Source: Capitulum mitella
Lineage: Eukaryota; Arthropoda; Thecostraca; Pollicipedomorpha; Pollicipedidae
Direction of reading: 5' to 3'
Assembly: GCA_030062745.1 (NCBI GenBank)
Contig: CP099848.1
Location: forward strand, 23,686,378 to 23,750,377
Length of the DNA: 64,000 nt
Position 1 is the first letter of the stretch; the number at the start of each line of letters is the position of its first letter. Of this stretch, positions 1 through 11,200 are shown one piece after another. A program made the translations under genes and the position numbers. The notes beneath the pieces were generated by a model that did not search any database, had not been told where the DNA came from, and saw nothing but the letters and a program-made list of their open reading frames with translations.

Positions 1-98
1 TACTTGTAAATTTTTTTCTAAATCTAACTGGCGTGATTCCCAGGTCTTAAGATATCAAATTCTACCGCGCTCGTCGACCGCCCAAGCACGTAGCTAGG

Positions 99-256
99 CT
101 TAAGCGCAGCCAAGGAGAGGCTCGGGGGGGGGGCCGGTCTCCCCTAGTCCCTCGGTTTTTGCGAAACCATTGCACGTCGTCTTCCCGGCAGACAGTTTTC
201 GTGTGGTTTCGGTTCACCCTGAGGTCCCCCTTGAGAAAATCCTGGCTGCGTCTTTC
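99..256. mobile_element. hAT-type MITE, copy 1
   Basis: A 158-bp non-autonomous element. It is flanked by a perfect 8-bp direct repeat, tagctagg, at 91-98 and 257-264. Its ends are degenerate forms of the inverted terminus CAGGGGCGCAGCC seen in sister copies at 36.0, 40.7, 41.2 and 45.6 kb. An 8-bp target duplication with CAGGGGCG-like termini is typical of hAT transposons. It has no coding capacity, and its diverged termini suggest an old copy. Confidence 0.8.
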
Positions 257-1343
257 TAGCTAGGATTTTCCTCGGGGGGGGGGGGATGTTCCGTTTTACC
301 ATAGACCACTGCTTATGACAAAATGTATAGGAAGAACAAATGTAAAGTTGATCGGGCCACGGTGCTGTGAGCGGTTTTGTACGGCAGGGAGCGCTGGAAC
401 AATGCCTTTACCGCCGCTAGGGGGAGTGAAAGCCGCGGCCAGGGTGTCCACCAAGAGGCGGCAACGGCGTTGTTCCGGCAATGCGGCCGCCAGACGGAGT
501 CCGCGGTAGAAACCCCCGCCATCGGGGCACTCCTCACCGTGGCCTCTTTGGGGTAGGTCATGTGGGTGTCGGGTCAAAGAGGGTCTCGAAATTTTGGGTT
601 GGGGTTTCCCGTGCGTAAATGTAGGCGCTGTGATTGTGAGTGTTAGAATCGTTCGTTTTGCTTTGAATGTTAAGGTTGGTCGTACAGTTCTTTAATTGTA
701 ACTTGTATTTTGTGAATATATGGGATCCGAGAGATCAGTTATCTTTTCTCCTTTGTGCGGGGCGCCGAGGCTGTCCTGCGGTGAACGAACATTCATTCCC
801 TACCCCGGCTGCTAGCAACTATCGTGTGGCAAGCGGTTAAAGAATAAATGTTGCTACACCCGGAGGTGGCGTCTGCTGAGTAAAACCCTTCGCCTTGTAA
901 CGCGCCTGGCCAGCGTGTGACAAGGGGGTTCGTGGATACCTGAGGTACACCTTTCACATAAACAGTCGTATGCATCTGAACTCACATTTTGCGCACAGGA
1001 GAAACATATGTTTGCTTTTGGAACATATGTATGATCACTGTGCTAAATATCTAGTGTCCAGCGGTTAGCTCAAGGCGGGGGGCATGTAACCCCTCTCCCC
1101 CTGGCTACGCCCCTAGCTACGGCCGTGTGACGGCTGTAAATGGGGTCATGCGTGAACCGGCTATTGCGTTCACGGGGGAGATGTCGATTTTGGTAACATT
1201 GGGTAACTTGGTTAGTCTGTGGCGATTATTTCATCACAGTCGATGGCAGTCAGCAAATGGAATGTATATAATTTAGTTATCGCAGATCGTCACATCTGCG
1301 CGAAAAGGATAATTTCTGCAGCCGTGAGAGGTGGCCTTCAAGC

Positions 1344-1376
1344 GAATTTTGACTCCTGAGTCATAAGTCAAAATTC
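1344..1376. repeat. perfect 11-bp inverted repeat (hairpin)
   Basis: GAATTTTGACT at 1344-1354 is matched by its exact reverse complement at 1366-1376, with an 11-nt loop. The loop itself carries GAGTC, so an alternative inner pairing is possible. Function unknown; it may be the remnant of a small inverted-repeat element. Confidence 0.6.
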
Positions 1377-1421
1377 TCTTGACGTACATCCTCCACGGCC
1401 AGGACCGCCAGAAGTTCTGAC

Positions 1422-1577
1422 CACTGGCGCGGCCAAAGGGGGGGCTTACATCTGATGCCCGCATTTTTTGTCAAAACCAGCATTGCACAGCGTTTTTCCA
1501 GCAGGCGGTTTGCGTATGATTTCAATACACAATGAGATCTGCCCCTTCCCCGTAAGAAAATCCTGGCTGCGCCCCTG
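1422..1577. mobile_element. hAT-type MITE, copy 2
   Basis: A 156-bp relative of the 99-256 element. The perfect 8-bp target duplication gttctgac lies at 1414-1421 and 1578-1585. The right terminus reads CTGGCTGCGCCCCTG, and the left terminus is a diverged CACTGGCGCGGCC. It is non-coding. Confidence 0.85.
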
Positions 1578-2876
1578 GTTCTGACCGTCTCCGTTCCGAC
1601 AAATGTTAACTGCTGACTGGGGACAAGGTATGTCCTGGCGGTACGCCACTGGGTACTAGCGGGCGGACCCCATTGTAGTTTTGGCAACGGCCACTAGGGG
1701 TGTGAGTAGCGTCACCATCGTCGGTAACTCATATTAAGATTGAGGTGACGCGTGGCTGTACAATAGTGGTATTTCATTTGAGGATGGCAGAATTATTGCT
1801 AAAATGCAAAAAAAGACAGAGAGAATCCATAGTCTGCAGGACTGCATCTCTGGGGATGGCCATCCTTGCACCTAGGTACAGCGTGAGGCATTTAGGTTCA
1901 AAAATAGATGTAAATGTCAAAAAATATGTTTTTGGAGTTAATGTGCAGGATGCCAGTCATTTTTTGTACCATTTCGAAAGCTCAGAACTTGTAATTTGTG
2001 TTTTGTCATTGAGCAAAATGCATCTAATGCACCATTTATTTTTATTTTCAGATCAGCTTTAGAATGTCAAATCAACTTTAATTTCTATAAAGCATAGATG
2101 CATTCGTGATATGCAGAAAGTGAAATTGGTTGCACTAGACCCACCCCATTTCCTATTCCAGCTTGATTTGTTTTGTCATTCTTTGATATATAATTATTCA
2201 CCCTGTTCTGTGCTCCATCATGGGCATGTGTACTCCTGATCCATGCATTGTTGGAAAAACTGACATTTTTTGTTTCCAACAAGAGTAGGAGATTGCATAC
2301 TCCCAAATGCTTCGTGGCCAAAATGATACTTTATGTACTCTTCAGTCCTCATCGACATGATGAGAGGGCTGGAATGGTGGTGAAGTTACATACTCATTTC
2401 ATTTGAACTGGTCTGATTTTAGTTTCTGATTTTGTTAATTGTTTTCAGCACGATCACGACCACATATCGCATCACCAAAAGTGATATGGACTGCACCCAT
2501 AAGTAATTTTTATACAGTTCACACGGTGTTAATTGGAGCATGAGGGGCATTACATGAAGTGATGTTGTATTGTATATTGTTTCGTGTTTGATGCATGTGA
2601 ACGGAACAGGTGATTCGACAGGCATCAAAAACGCACAACTTTAATTGTCAGAACTTTGATCTAATGTACCTTGGGTAGCCTGTAAATGTGATGGACGATT
2701 TGATGTGCGTGTTAGACTCATTTGCAGAACTGCCCATTTGCCAAACACAGTTGTGAAGTTTTTCATGTAATGATAAATATCGTGCCCACTGGTTGTTTTG
2801 GCATCACATGATCACAAAATTATGTTTTTATCTTTTACAGAAGCCTTTGGTCAACCGTGACGCCGCACCTGACACC

Positions 2877-3419
2877 ATGCGCAACGTCGAGATCAAGGCG
2901 CGTGTGCGTGACCTGGCGCGCGTGCGCCAGCTGGCCGCCGAACTGAGCGGCGCGGCCGCGACCGAGCTGGTGATGCGCGACACTTTTTTCCCGACACCGA
3001 GCGGCCGGCTGAAGCTGCGCGAGCAGCAGGGCGCGCCCAACCAGCTCATCTTCTACGAGCGGCCGGACGGTAGCGGGCCGAAGCTCTCCGACTTCAGCTA
3101 CGCGGATGTCGGCGCCGACGTGGCGGCGCTGCGGCACACGCTGCGGCGCGCGCTCGGCGAGCGCGGCGACGTCGAGAAGACGCGCAGCCTGTTCATGGTG
3201 GACCAGACGCGCGTGCATGTGGACCGCGTCACTGGGCTCGGCGACTTCATGGAGCTGGAGGTGCAGCTGCGTGATGACCAGACGACGGAGGAGGGCCGGC
3301 AGATCGCCGAGGCCCTCATGAAGCAGTTGGAGGTGGCGCCGGACGATCTGATCGACTGCGCCTACATGGACATGCTGGAGAAGAAGCGACAAGCTGGGGA
3401 CATGGCCGACGGGAAGTAG
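2877..3419 (+). CDS. CYTH-domain protein (CyaB / thiamine-triphosphatase superfamily)
   Basis: Predicted 180-residue cytosolic protein, almost entirely one CYTH domain. This superfamily forms a tunnel-shaped fold that binds triphosphates with two metal ions and includes class IV adenylyl cyclases and thiamine triphosphatases. Visible signatures are N-x-E-x-K at residues 3-7 (the classic ExExK with Asn in the first place), the GRLKLRE strand at 43-49, LIFYERP at 57-63, VDQTRVHVDRV at 108-118, GLGDFMELEV at 120-129 and a final CAYMDML at 161-167. The ATG at 2877 has a good context (acaccATGc). A splice acceptor (ttttacag) ends at 2840, so the exon begins at 2841 with a short 5' UTR and an upstream non-coding exon is expected. 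The coding part is one GC-rich exon, and a poly(A) signal follows at 3879. The exact substrate cannot be told from sequence; animal members of this CyaB-like clade are poorly characterised. Confidence 0.85.
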   Translation: MRNVEIKARVRDLARVRQLAAELSGAAATELVMRDTFFPTPSGRLKLREQQGAPNQLIFYERPDGSGPKLSDFSYADVGADVAALRHTLRRALGERGDVEKTRSLFMVDQTRVHVDRVTGLGDFMELEVQLRDDQTTEEGRQIAEALMKQLEVAPDDLIDCAYMDMLEKKRQAGDMADGK

Positions 3420-3878
3420 CTACAGAAACTTATACCATTTGTTACGCGTATCGTTTTGCCGGCCGTACGTCACACATATCGATCTTTACGGCCCTGGTTC
3501 CGCGATGTTCCTGCCATTGTGCTTTTTGCAACCTTTCTTTTTTTTCAAAATAGAACTGTGCCATGCCTGTGATGTTTTTCGTGAATCACTGCAGCCGAAT
3601 GGAATATGGAAAAGTTGTCTGTCTCGGCTTCGTCACGCGCTGTCCAGTGTAGCTCGTCTCCGTTCTCCAACGGCAGTACGAAAAGACTTCATTGCCCAGA
3701 CTTCATTGACCGTGATATTTACCGAGTTTTCTTCGCAATGGAAACGTCGTGGTTTTTGCAAGGCTGAGCAGGTGTTGAACAAAGCAGTTAGTTATGTTCT
3801 TGTGATTCTGCTACTTAGCCTCCATCGCATGGCGAGTAATCTCGTAAGTGGGGGGCCGAGAGGGGGGCAGTCGGCTGA

Positions 3879-3884
3879 AATAAA
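3879..3884 (+). promoter_or_regulatory. poly(A) signal of the CYTH gene
   Basis: AATAAA 460 nt beyond the CYTH stop codon, in the same orientation, with no other gene between them. Confidence 0.5.
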
Positions 3885-5254
3885 GTAATGGATTGTGCAG
3901 ACTTCTGAACATCCAAACCAGGTTCCCCGGAGAGCAGTTTTTCAAAATAGTGTTCAGCGCAAACGTGGGAGACTGAGAACGCAACATACTACATCGGCGA
4001 CGCCGACCAGTTGTAAGGTGGACTGAACATTTTCTTAGTTTCAACAGCTTTAAGATGGGCAGGACATCTTGTTACTGTGGCGTTCTCGGTTCCATCAAGC
4101 CCAAGGAAAATTTGGCGGATTGAAATCGAATGGAAATCGAAGCTAAATCTGACGAGACCTTGTGAAGTGGGTGCCATCATTAATTTTGAACAATATTTGG
4201 AGACGTTAAACGGGAAGACCACGTATGCCGTCAGCACCAAAAGCTGAGGCCTTAGACGTTTCTTTTCATTAAATACTCGCAGTTGTGACGTATTCTGAAA
4301 TAAGAAAAAAATGGCAATGAACGTTTGTAGTAACAGTTTTTAGTGCCTTGGGCTCAGTTCGTGTGGATACGCACTGGGAATGTGAATTCGTTGAAACTGA
4401 TGTCCTCGGATTCATAGAGGGTCTTGGGTTCATAGAAGAATCTTACATGTACCTCCAGAATAGACGCACGAATGTATCGAAGAATCATAGAGGGAGGAAA
4501 TGCCTTTGATGAAGTTTTTTGGAGAGGTGTTACGTGATTTGGCGAGGCTGTGGCGCGCCAAACCACGAATATCTGAATATCGGGAATATCAAAATTGCAA
4601 TGAATCGGCAGTGTTGTATCACTGCATGTGTGTGGGTCGTGGATAGTCTAGGAGCTGGTAATTGAGTATCATAGTTATGGTCGATTCGACAGTGGGATGA
4701 GGTAAATATCGACAACAAAATCCATCGGGACTACAAAAGGTCTGTACAATTGTTTTTGAGAACTTCAAAGGCTGAATTATTGTGCATGGTAATCTATTCT
4801 TTGTGCAAGCTATTTAAACCTTAGGTGGGCTTGCACAGTGCTGTCACTGGCTTTTACAGCCACATCACTTGTGAAGTGCAATTCACCATGCTTTTCAGAA
4901 TTGTTTGTATTTGAATGTTGATGATGGTAGGTATTTTAGCCACAGGCCTCCCACTTCTCATAACTCTAGAAATTCACATAGGTACCAAGCCATATTGATA
5001 CTAAAAGATGCTCCAGAAAAAAGTATTCCAATTGAAGGCATTTAGTGCCTTGTTAACATCACAACTTCCCCAGAAATATCCCATGAGATGTCTCAATCAC
5101 CCACTGCCTCAACAACTAACATGAGTTTGAAGCATGAACCATCTCCATGAAACAGATCATCACCAACTGGTAGGCATTGACACAGGTGTGGTGAAGTATG
5201 ACATGGCTGAAAGACCCATGAAAATGTAGCAGTTTCAAATCTTGAAATAAGCTG

Positions 5255-6440
5255 AGACAGTACTGAAATGGGACAAGGAGATGGACTGGGATTGATGACA
5301 GACAGGCATGAGTGTCTAGGAGGGAACAGGGACCAAAAAGGAAAATTAAGACTGCACAGAGATACGAAGGAGGACCTGGACAGTGTTGGGAGAGAGACGA
5401 GGATTAACAGAACAGTCTTGGGAGGGTATTTAGATTGAATTGTGAAAAAAGTCCAGGCCAGGAAATGGATGGGGAGGGGATGGGAATGGCAAGGGGATGG
5501 GGAAGGGACAGAGGCACATAAGGGGATAGGGCTAAAGTGTTAAGGCTCCTCCAGTCAATGGAAGGTGGTGAAATACCCCAGTCATTGCTGAGTCAGTGGC
5601 CACTTTCAGTCACCCTTATTGTACCAGTCTTGTTTCAGTCCTTATTTGCTTCTATTCCATCCTTGTTCCCCTTCCTGTCTCTCCCAATGTTTCCTTGTTT
5701 CCTGGCATTCAGGAGCACCAAAAAAATTATGCTCCAAGAAAAATTTTGTACTTCAAAATGGTCATTTGCCCCTCCCCAAAAAAAGACATGGGTATTCTCA
5801 CCCAACCAGAGTCTGAAGTTGCTTGGCATCCCAGGTTGATGACTGAACCCATGGCCAGCCACCTTCCCCCTGGTCAACAACTTTGCTGACCTGCCATGTA
5901 GATCCAGGAAACTGGTTTGCCCCCCCCCCCCCCAAACAGAGCCATTGGATCTGCCTCTGCCAACCACATATGCTTGCAAAGCACCTAGTTACACCATGTT
6001 TCTCACATAAATGCATGACATTTTATACTCCCAAAGAGAATTTGTACTCTGACACCAGGAAGAAAAATCAGATTCCAACACTGGCCTCCCCTCTCCCAGT
6101 CCCATCCCAATGTACTCTTTACCCCTGTCCTGTTACAGTCCCTCTTCCTTGTTCCTATTTCATCTTGTTCCTCTGCATTTCACATACCCCTTTGTCTCAT
6201 TCCCATTCCTATCCTTTTACTTGCCTCTATCTTGTGCACATCCCTTTACATCCTTTTCCTGCCCCAGATCTTTCTCACCATACCCATACCATAACCATTC
6301 CACCTTTCTGTGCCCATCCTGTCACAGTCCTCATCTCTCAGCATACCCCATCCATGTCCTCCATATCTCTGTACTGTCCTGGTATTCCTTCTCTGTTCCT
6401 GTCCCTTCCTGCCTGTCCTTTCTTGGTCCCAGGCCACCTT
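5255..6440. repeat. purine-rich then pyrimidine-rich degenerate repeats
   Basis: About 5255-5530 is strongly G/A-rich on the plus strand (ggatggggaggggatggg-like units). About 5590-5700 and 6080-6440 are strongly C/T-rich (units such as cctgtcctgttac and cccattccta). The two arms look like loosely inverted low-complexity repeats. Several long reading frames here are by-products of this skew and do not look like genes. Confidence 0.5.
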
Positions 6441-6839
6441 CCTGGCCTGTTCCAGTGCTGTCATCAACCGATGTTGAATTTCAAGACTGCTGCATTTTAA
6501 TGAGTCCTTCAGTGACATATTTCATGTCACCTTTGTGAACCTTCAACCCTAACAAGTTGGTGTCGATCTGTCTTGCACAGAGGGGATGCTCAGTGCTTTA
6601 AACTTGTGCTAGTTGTTGAGGTGGTGGGTAACTGGAATGCTCCAGGAAATTATTTTGGGGAACATGTGGTGTTGAGAAAGCACAAAATGCCTTCACATGT
6701 AAATAGCCTAACAGTTGGCTGATGCTGGGAGTGGGGACTGGCATTTCATCTTGGTATAGCTAAACATACCCAGTGTTTTTTTCTCCTGTTTCTCTTCAGA
6801 GGATACATTAATATCAGGAAATGTATTGCTGTAGAAAAA

Positions 6840-6941
6840 TGCAATTTCACCTAGATGAAGACCTTGTCATTTGCTTTAAAAGACATAACCTGCAATTTCA
6901 CCTAGATGAAGACCTTGTCATTTGCTTTAAAAGACATAACC
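6840..6941. repeat. perfect 51-bp tandem duplication
   Basis: Two adjacent identical 51-bp copies beginning tgcaatttcacctag, at 6840-6890 and 6891-6941, with no mismatch. The identity implies a very recent duplication or an assembly artefact. Confidence 0.9.
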
Positions 6942-8200
6942 TGTTACTGATTTCCTGCAAATGCATATTCCCTTTGCAGCATGATATTCTGTAACCCATG
7001 TGGTTATTTGCAGTCCATATATGAAGTTTGTAACGATTGTGCTTGTATAATTTTTAGGTGATGATAATATACTTACCATGATTTGTTGTGAGTATTGCTT
7101 GTTGTTGCATCATTGTTGTAGCATTGTTGTTTATTTTATTAATTGGATTGTGTACAGAAGTAGTACTGTAACACAGTAATAGGTCCTAAGCACTCTCATT
7201 ATTGCCACCACAGATTTTTGGCAATTTCTCTATTCAGAAACCTAACCCAGCCAGCAGTTTTCACATTTTTCCCATGCCTTTCAGTAATGAGAATTTGTGT
7301 CATCTGTTTGGCTTTTGACAGGCCAAAATGAATGCAGTTAATTGGTTGAGTTTGATATACAGTATTTGTATAAACAGTTAGCTGTAGAAATAGAGTTTAA
7401 CATTGTTTTGAGCATTTCATTCCATTTCACCCCTATTTTCGTCCTCCAAATAAAAAACTGTTTAAAACTAGTGCCAAACATTATTTTAGCCTGTCCCTGC
7501 CAACACTGGCTATTGGCTAGTATAATGCACTTTAAAGCATGCTTGCACAGTACCACTTAATATGGTAAAAACATACTGTCATCTTCCATTGTCATTTTTA
7601 CTCTATTTCAAACAAACTGTGCTGTAAAAGTTTCTTTCTTACATTCAACATAAACGGAGTTATTTTGACTTTGTTAGCACTCGACTTGTACTGGAAATAT
7701 CTCCAGGACACACTCATACAACATAAGAGTCGGACATCATGTAGGAATCATTGCATGAAGGCTGTAACTTTTGAATAGCATGCTACCAGAAATTGCAGAT
7801 TGCCTTGATTCTTTGGTTGTGTCTTTTTTCAGAGGACTGGATCATGCCAGAAAGCACATGCTAGGTAATGTGTCAAATGACATTGCAATGATCTGACATA
7901 AGAGTTATTTTTGTATGTTTATGAGCTAAAATTAAGGAGCTTGCTAGTCCATGAACTCTGGGAAATGTAATGCTTCAGGCTCATTGCTTTGGTTTTTACA
8001 GGGCATAAATCACTCATAAAAAAATATTCTTCTTGTCATACATTTGTGGCTAGAACTAACGCTTTGGTACATGTGTAATGTACCACTTACAATATAGGCA
8101 CATCGTCACAGGCATACTAGTAAAACCTGTTGGGCCTCTATCGTGACTGAAGATTAAGACTGGCACTGCTGACAGTGGTGATGACAACCCTCAGACGAGC

Positions 8201-11200
8201 ATGTGGGGCTCCTCGACGGCGAGAAAGCCCGGCAGGGGCCTGCCGCTGCAGTTCGTTGTGCCGGCGGCTCCGCCGGCTCCGCCGGCGGCGCGCCCGCCGG
8301 CGCCCGCCGCCGCGCCCGATGACGACGATGTTTGGGGCGAGGAGCTGCCGGAGGACGCGCTCGAGGAGGCCATCCTGCTGGAGTCGCAGATCCAGACGGC
8401 TCCGCCGGCGGCGGCGGCGGCGGCGGCGGCGGGCAGCGGTGCCCGGCCCCGCGCAGAGCTGCTGCCGCCGGATGACGACCTCTGGGCGGAAATGGAGCTG
8501 GAGGAGGAGGACGCGGCGCCGGCCGAACGGCTTCAGGAGCTCCGCGAGCAGCTGCGCCAGCTCAGGCAGGAGAACTCGGCCCTCGGCGAGGAGGTCAGGG
8601 CGGCCAAGGCGGAACGCTACACTCACCAAGGCGAGGTGAGCGCCGGTGAACACACAGAGGAATGATGATGGTATGCGCGTGGCGATGGTGCATCAAGGAG
8701 AAAAAATGCCACCTCGAGAACCTCGCCACTTGCATGAGCTTGATGACATGAATATTGCTTCTTCACATGTACCCTTCTCTCCTTTTGCATTAAGATTATT
8801 ACGGTAGGACTTAAACGATATGTTTATTCTTCTTTGTTATAAGAAGACGTGTCCATGTTGCTAGGCACCATGAATGTCATTCGCTCACATAAGCTGTACA
8901 TAACAGGACATGTCGATCTCCATTTCATTTTTTCTCCCCAGGCGTCAGTGTTGCGAGCGGAGCTAGCGAAACGCTCAAGAGAGCAGGAAACATTCCGTCT
9001 GGAGAGCTCGCGAAAGCTCCAGGAGCAGCAGCAGCAATTCCAGGAGAGCACGGCAACGTTAAAGAAAGACCTGGATGCTGTGAAGTCAGAGCTGCAGTTT
9101 AAGGTATCTGGGATCAGATTGACGTAATGATTGCATGCATGAGTCGCATCTGGAGGTTGGAATTATTCCACGGGTACGACAGGCGACGTCTTGGAATGAT
9201 GAAACGTGTTTCTACTTATCTCGACTGCGGCGATGTTTCAGTACCGTGTCTGCATTTTTCATCGCTGCATGTTTTTGCTGTATAACGTGATGCAGAGACA
9301 TTGTAAACCGTGCGCCACGTCCCACTGCTGACCAGATTTCGTGGCGTCATCGTGCACATGGCCTTTGGAACGATCACAGACGTCACGCCGTGCTCCACGC
9401 TCAGACGTGCTTTTATGACGTCACCAGAATAACGACCCTCTGAGACCAGCCGACGGAACAGTGTCTGTTCAGCACGGACCTGATCCTATGACGTCATCAG
9501 AGTCACGAGCTGTCCTCAGCACTGGCCTGGTTTCATGGCGCCACCAGAATGACGACTCCCAGAGACCGGCTTCGGAGCGGCGTCCTGGCGTCTCCCGCGC
9601 TCACGTGATTTTCTGACGCCGCCAGAGTCACGAGCTCGCCGAGGTCAGTCGGCAGAACCGGGCGCTGCGGTCGCCGGCGCTGGCCGTCAGTCCTCCCCGC
9701 AAACAGGCCCGCCTGTCGACCGGCCCGCCCGACCCGAGGCGGGGCTTCATCACCAGGTCAGAGCACCCCGCCGCCGCTATGCGGCCGGCCGCCGAATCGG
9801 CTGTTACGGAGCTACGCCGCACGTGGGAGGCGACGTCTGGAAGACTGTCTTTAGATTGACAGGCATTTATGAAAGAAAACGAAAAAAGTAGACAAATCAG
9901 GAATGAGTGATGGCAGCATGCTGTTCTGTTTTCGCTCTGTAGACTCCGGTTTTGGAACAGAGCGTTTAGACGTGTGTGACATTACTGATCAATTCTATGT
10001 AGTGGTTGGTTCGTCCGTCCATTGCAGTGGTTCGACTTGGAGTTTGCTTTGGCATTGTCTCTTGCTTCAGGCGTTCTCATTTTTTTTACTATAAGATGGC
10101 TGCCAGGTAAAAATCAGTAATCTCTTGCCTGGCTGACAGTCACTAGAGTTAATGCGAGGCAATACGAGCATATTTTGTCGTCGATAAGGCAAAATTTGAC
10201 GTTATTTATCGTTATCCTAGCGAAACTAGCGAATAGAAATTAAATATTTCTGTTTGAGTGTCGATTTTCAGTTCCGAGTTTCGGAAGCCCGAGGTGCCAC
10301 AGACGCCCCGAGAGACGGCAGCTACGCAGACTGAATCCACCTCCCCGGATGGGTTAGGTTTGTAATAAAATCGTCTTATGTGTTTCCTGAAGCCCGCGCG
10401 TAGAATGAGGATAGCCCGTCATTCGTGATGACCAATGTGCGTTCCACAATCATCATACTGTCCGAGATGTCTGTTGCTGGGATGCATATTTCAGAGTTTA
10501 CCAGATTCTCATTGCTTTCACCGAAACAAGTCAGCTTACCGCAGAGCGGCTGACGTGCTGCCGCCTGGTGTCGGCCACACTAACCTCCGTCCGTCCGCCG
10601 TCAGACCAGGACGAGCCGCCGCCCTGCCACCTGGTGTCGGCCGTGCTGGCGGCCGGCGGCGGCGCCGACTGGCTGCCTGCCGGCGCGCTGGCGGCGCTGG
10701 CCGAGCTGGCCCGCCTGCCGCGGCCGTGTCCGGCGGCGGCCGGCCGCGCCGCCCGGCTGCTGGCGGAGGCGGCCGCCGCCCGGCTGGCTGAGTACCTGCG
10801 CGCCGCCGAGCGGCTTCAGACGGCCGCCGACGACGACAGGTGGGCGCCCGGCCACCCGGCCGCCGGGACGTTGGGCTAATACTGGAGACGCCGGGAACGA
10901 GCGGCGGCACAGTTTGGTAAACACATTGAAGGAGGTGTGAAATCAGGCGGTTCTGGAATGGGAAATGGAACGGACGTATACCTGTTCACAGGGAAAGTAA
11001 AACTGAGGTTAACAAATGTCGCTCCACACAGGACAAAAAGAAAACGGGAGAGAGGAGAGCCGACCATCGTTTTCGGAGACGCCTGATATTCGACCGCACT
11101 ATCTTACGTTGCACGCATGGTGCGCTTAAGGCATTAACGTTTCCCGGCGGCCGCTGTTGTTTTCCTTCGTTTCGCCTCGTTTACCCCGTGCCTGTGTCTC

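Larger units (their letters stand above)
257..2792. other. spacer, no gene recognised
   Basis: No convincing coding exon was found. The stretch holds a second MITE at 1422-1577, a hairpin at 1344-1376, and AT-rich sequence from about 1.7 kb onward. The promoter and any upstream non-coding exon of the CYTH gene must lie here, because its start codon is preceded by a splice acceptor, but no TATA box or clear initiator could be fixed. Confidence 0.5.
3885..8200. other. spacer, no gene recognised
   Basis: AT-rich sequence without convincing exons. It contains a purine-rich block and pyrimidine-rich blocks (separate entry), a C run near 5918, a perfect 51-bp tandem duplication at 6840-6941, and a stretch near 5712-5790 that is related to the AT-rich insert in ATRIP intron 8. 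The ATRIP promoter should lie at the right-hand end; no TATA box is evident. Confidence 0.5.

Noticed and set aside
5883-6538. Ser/Pro/His-rich frames of up to 205 codons
   Set aside because: They follow from C/T-rich low-complexity sequence and have no domain, conserved pattern or splice context.
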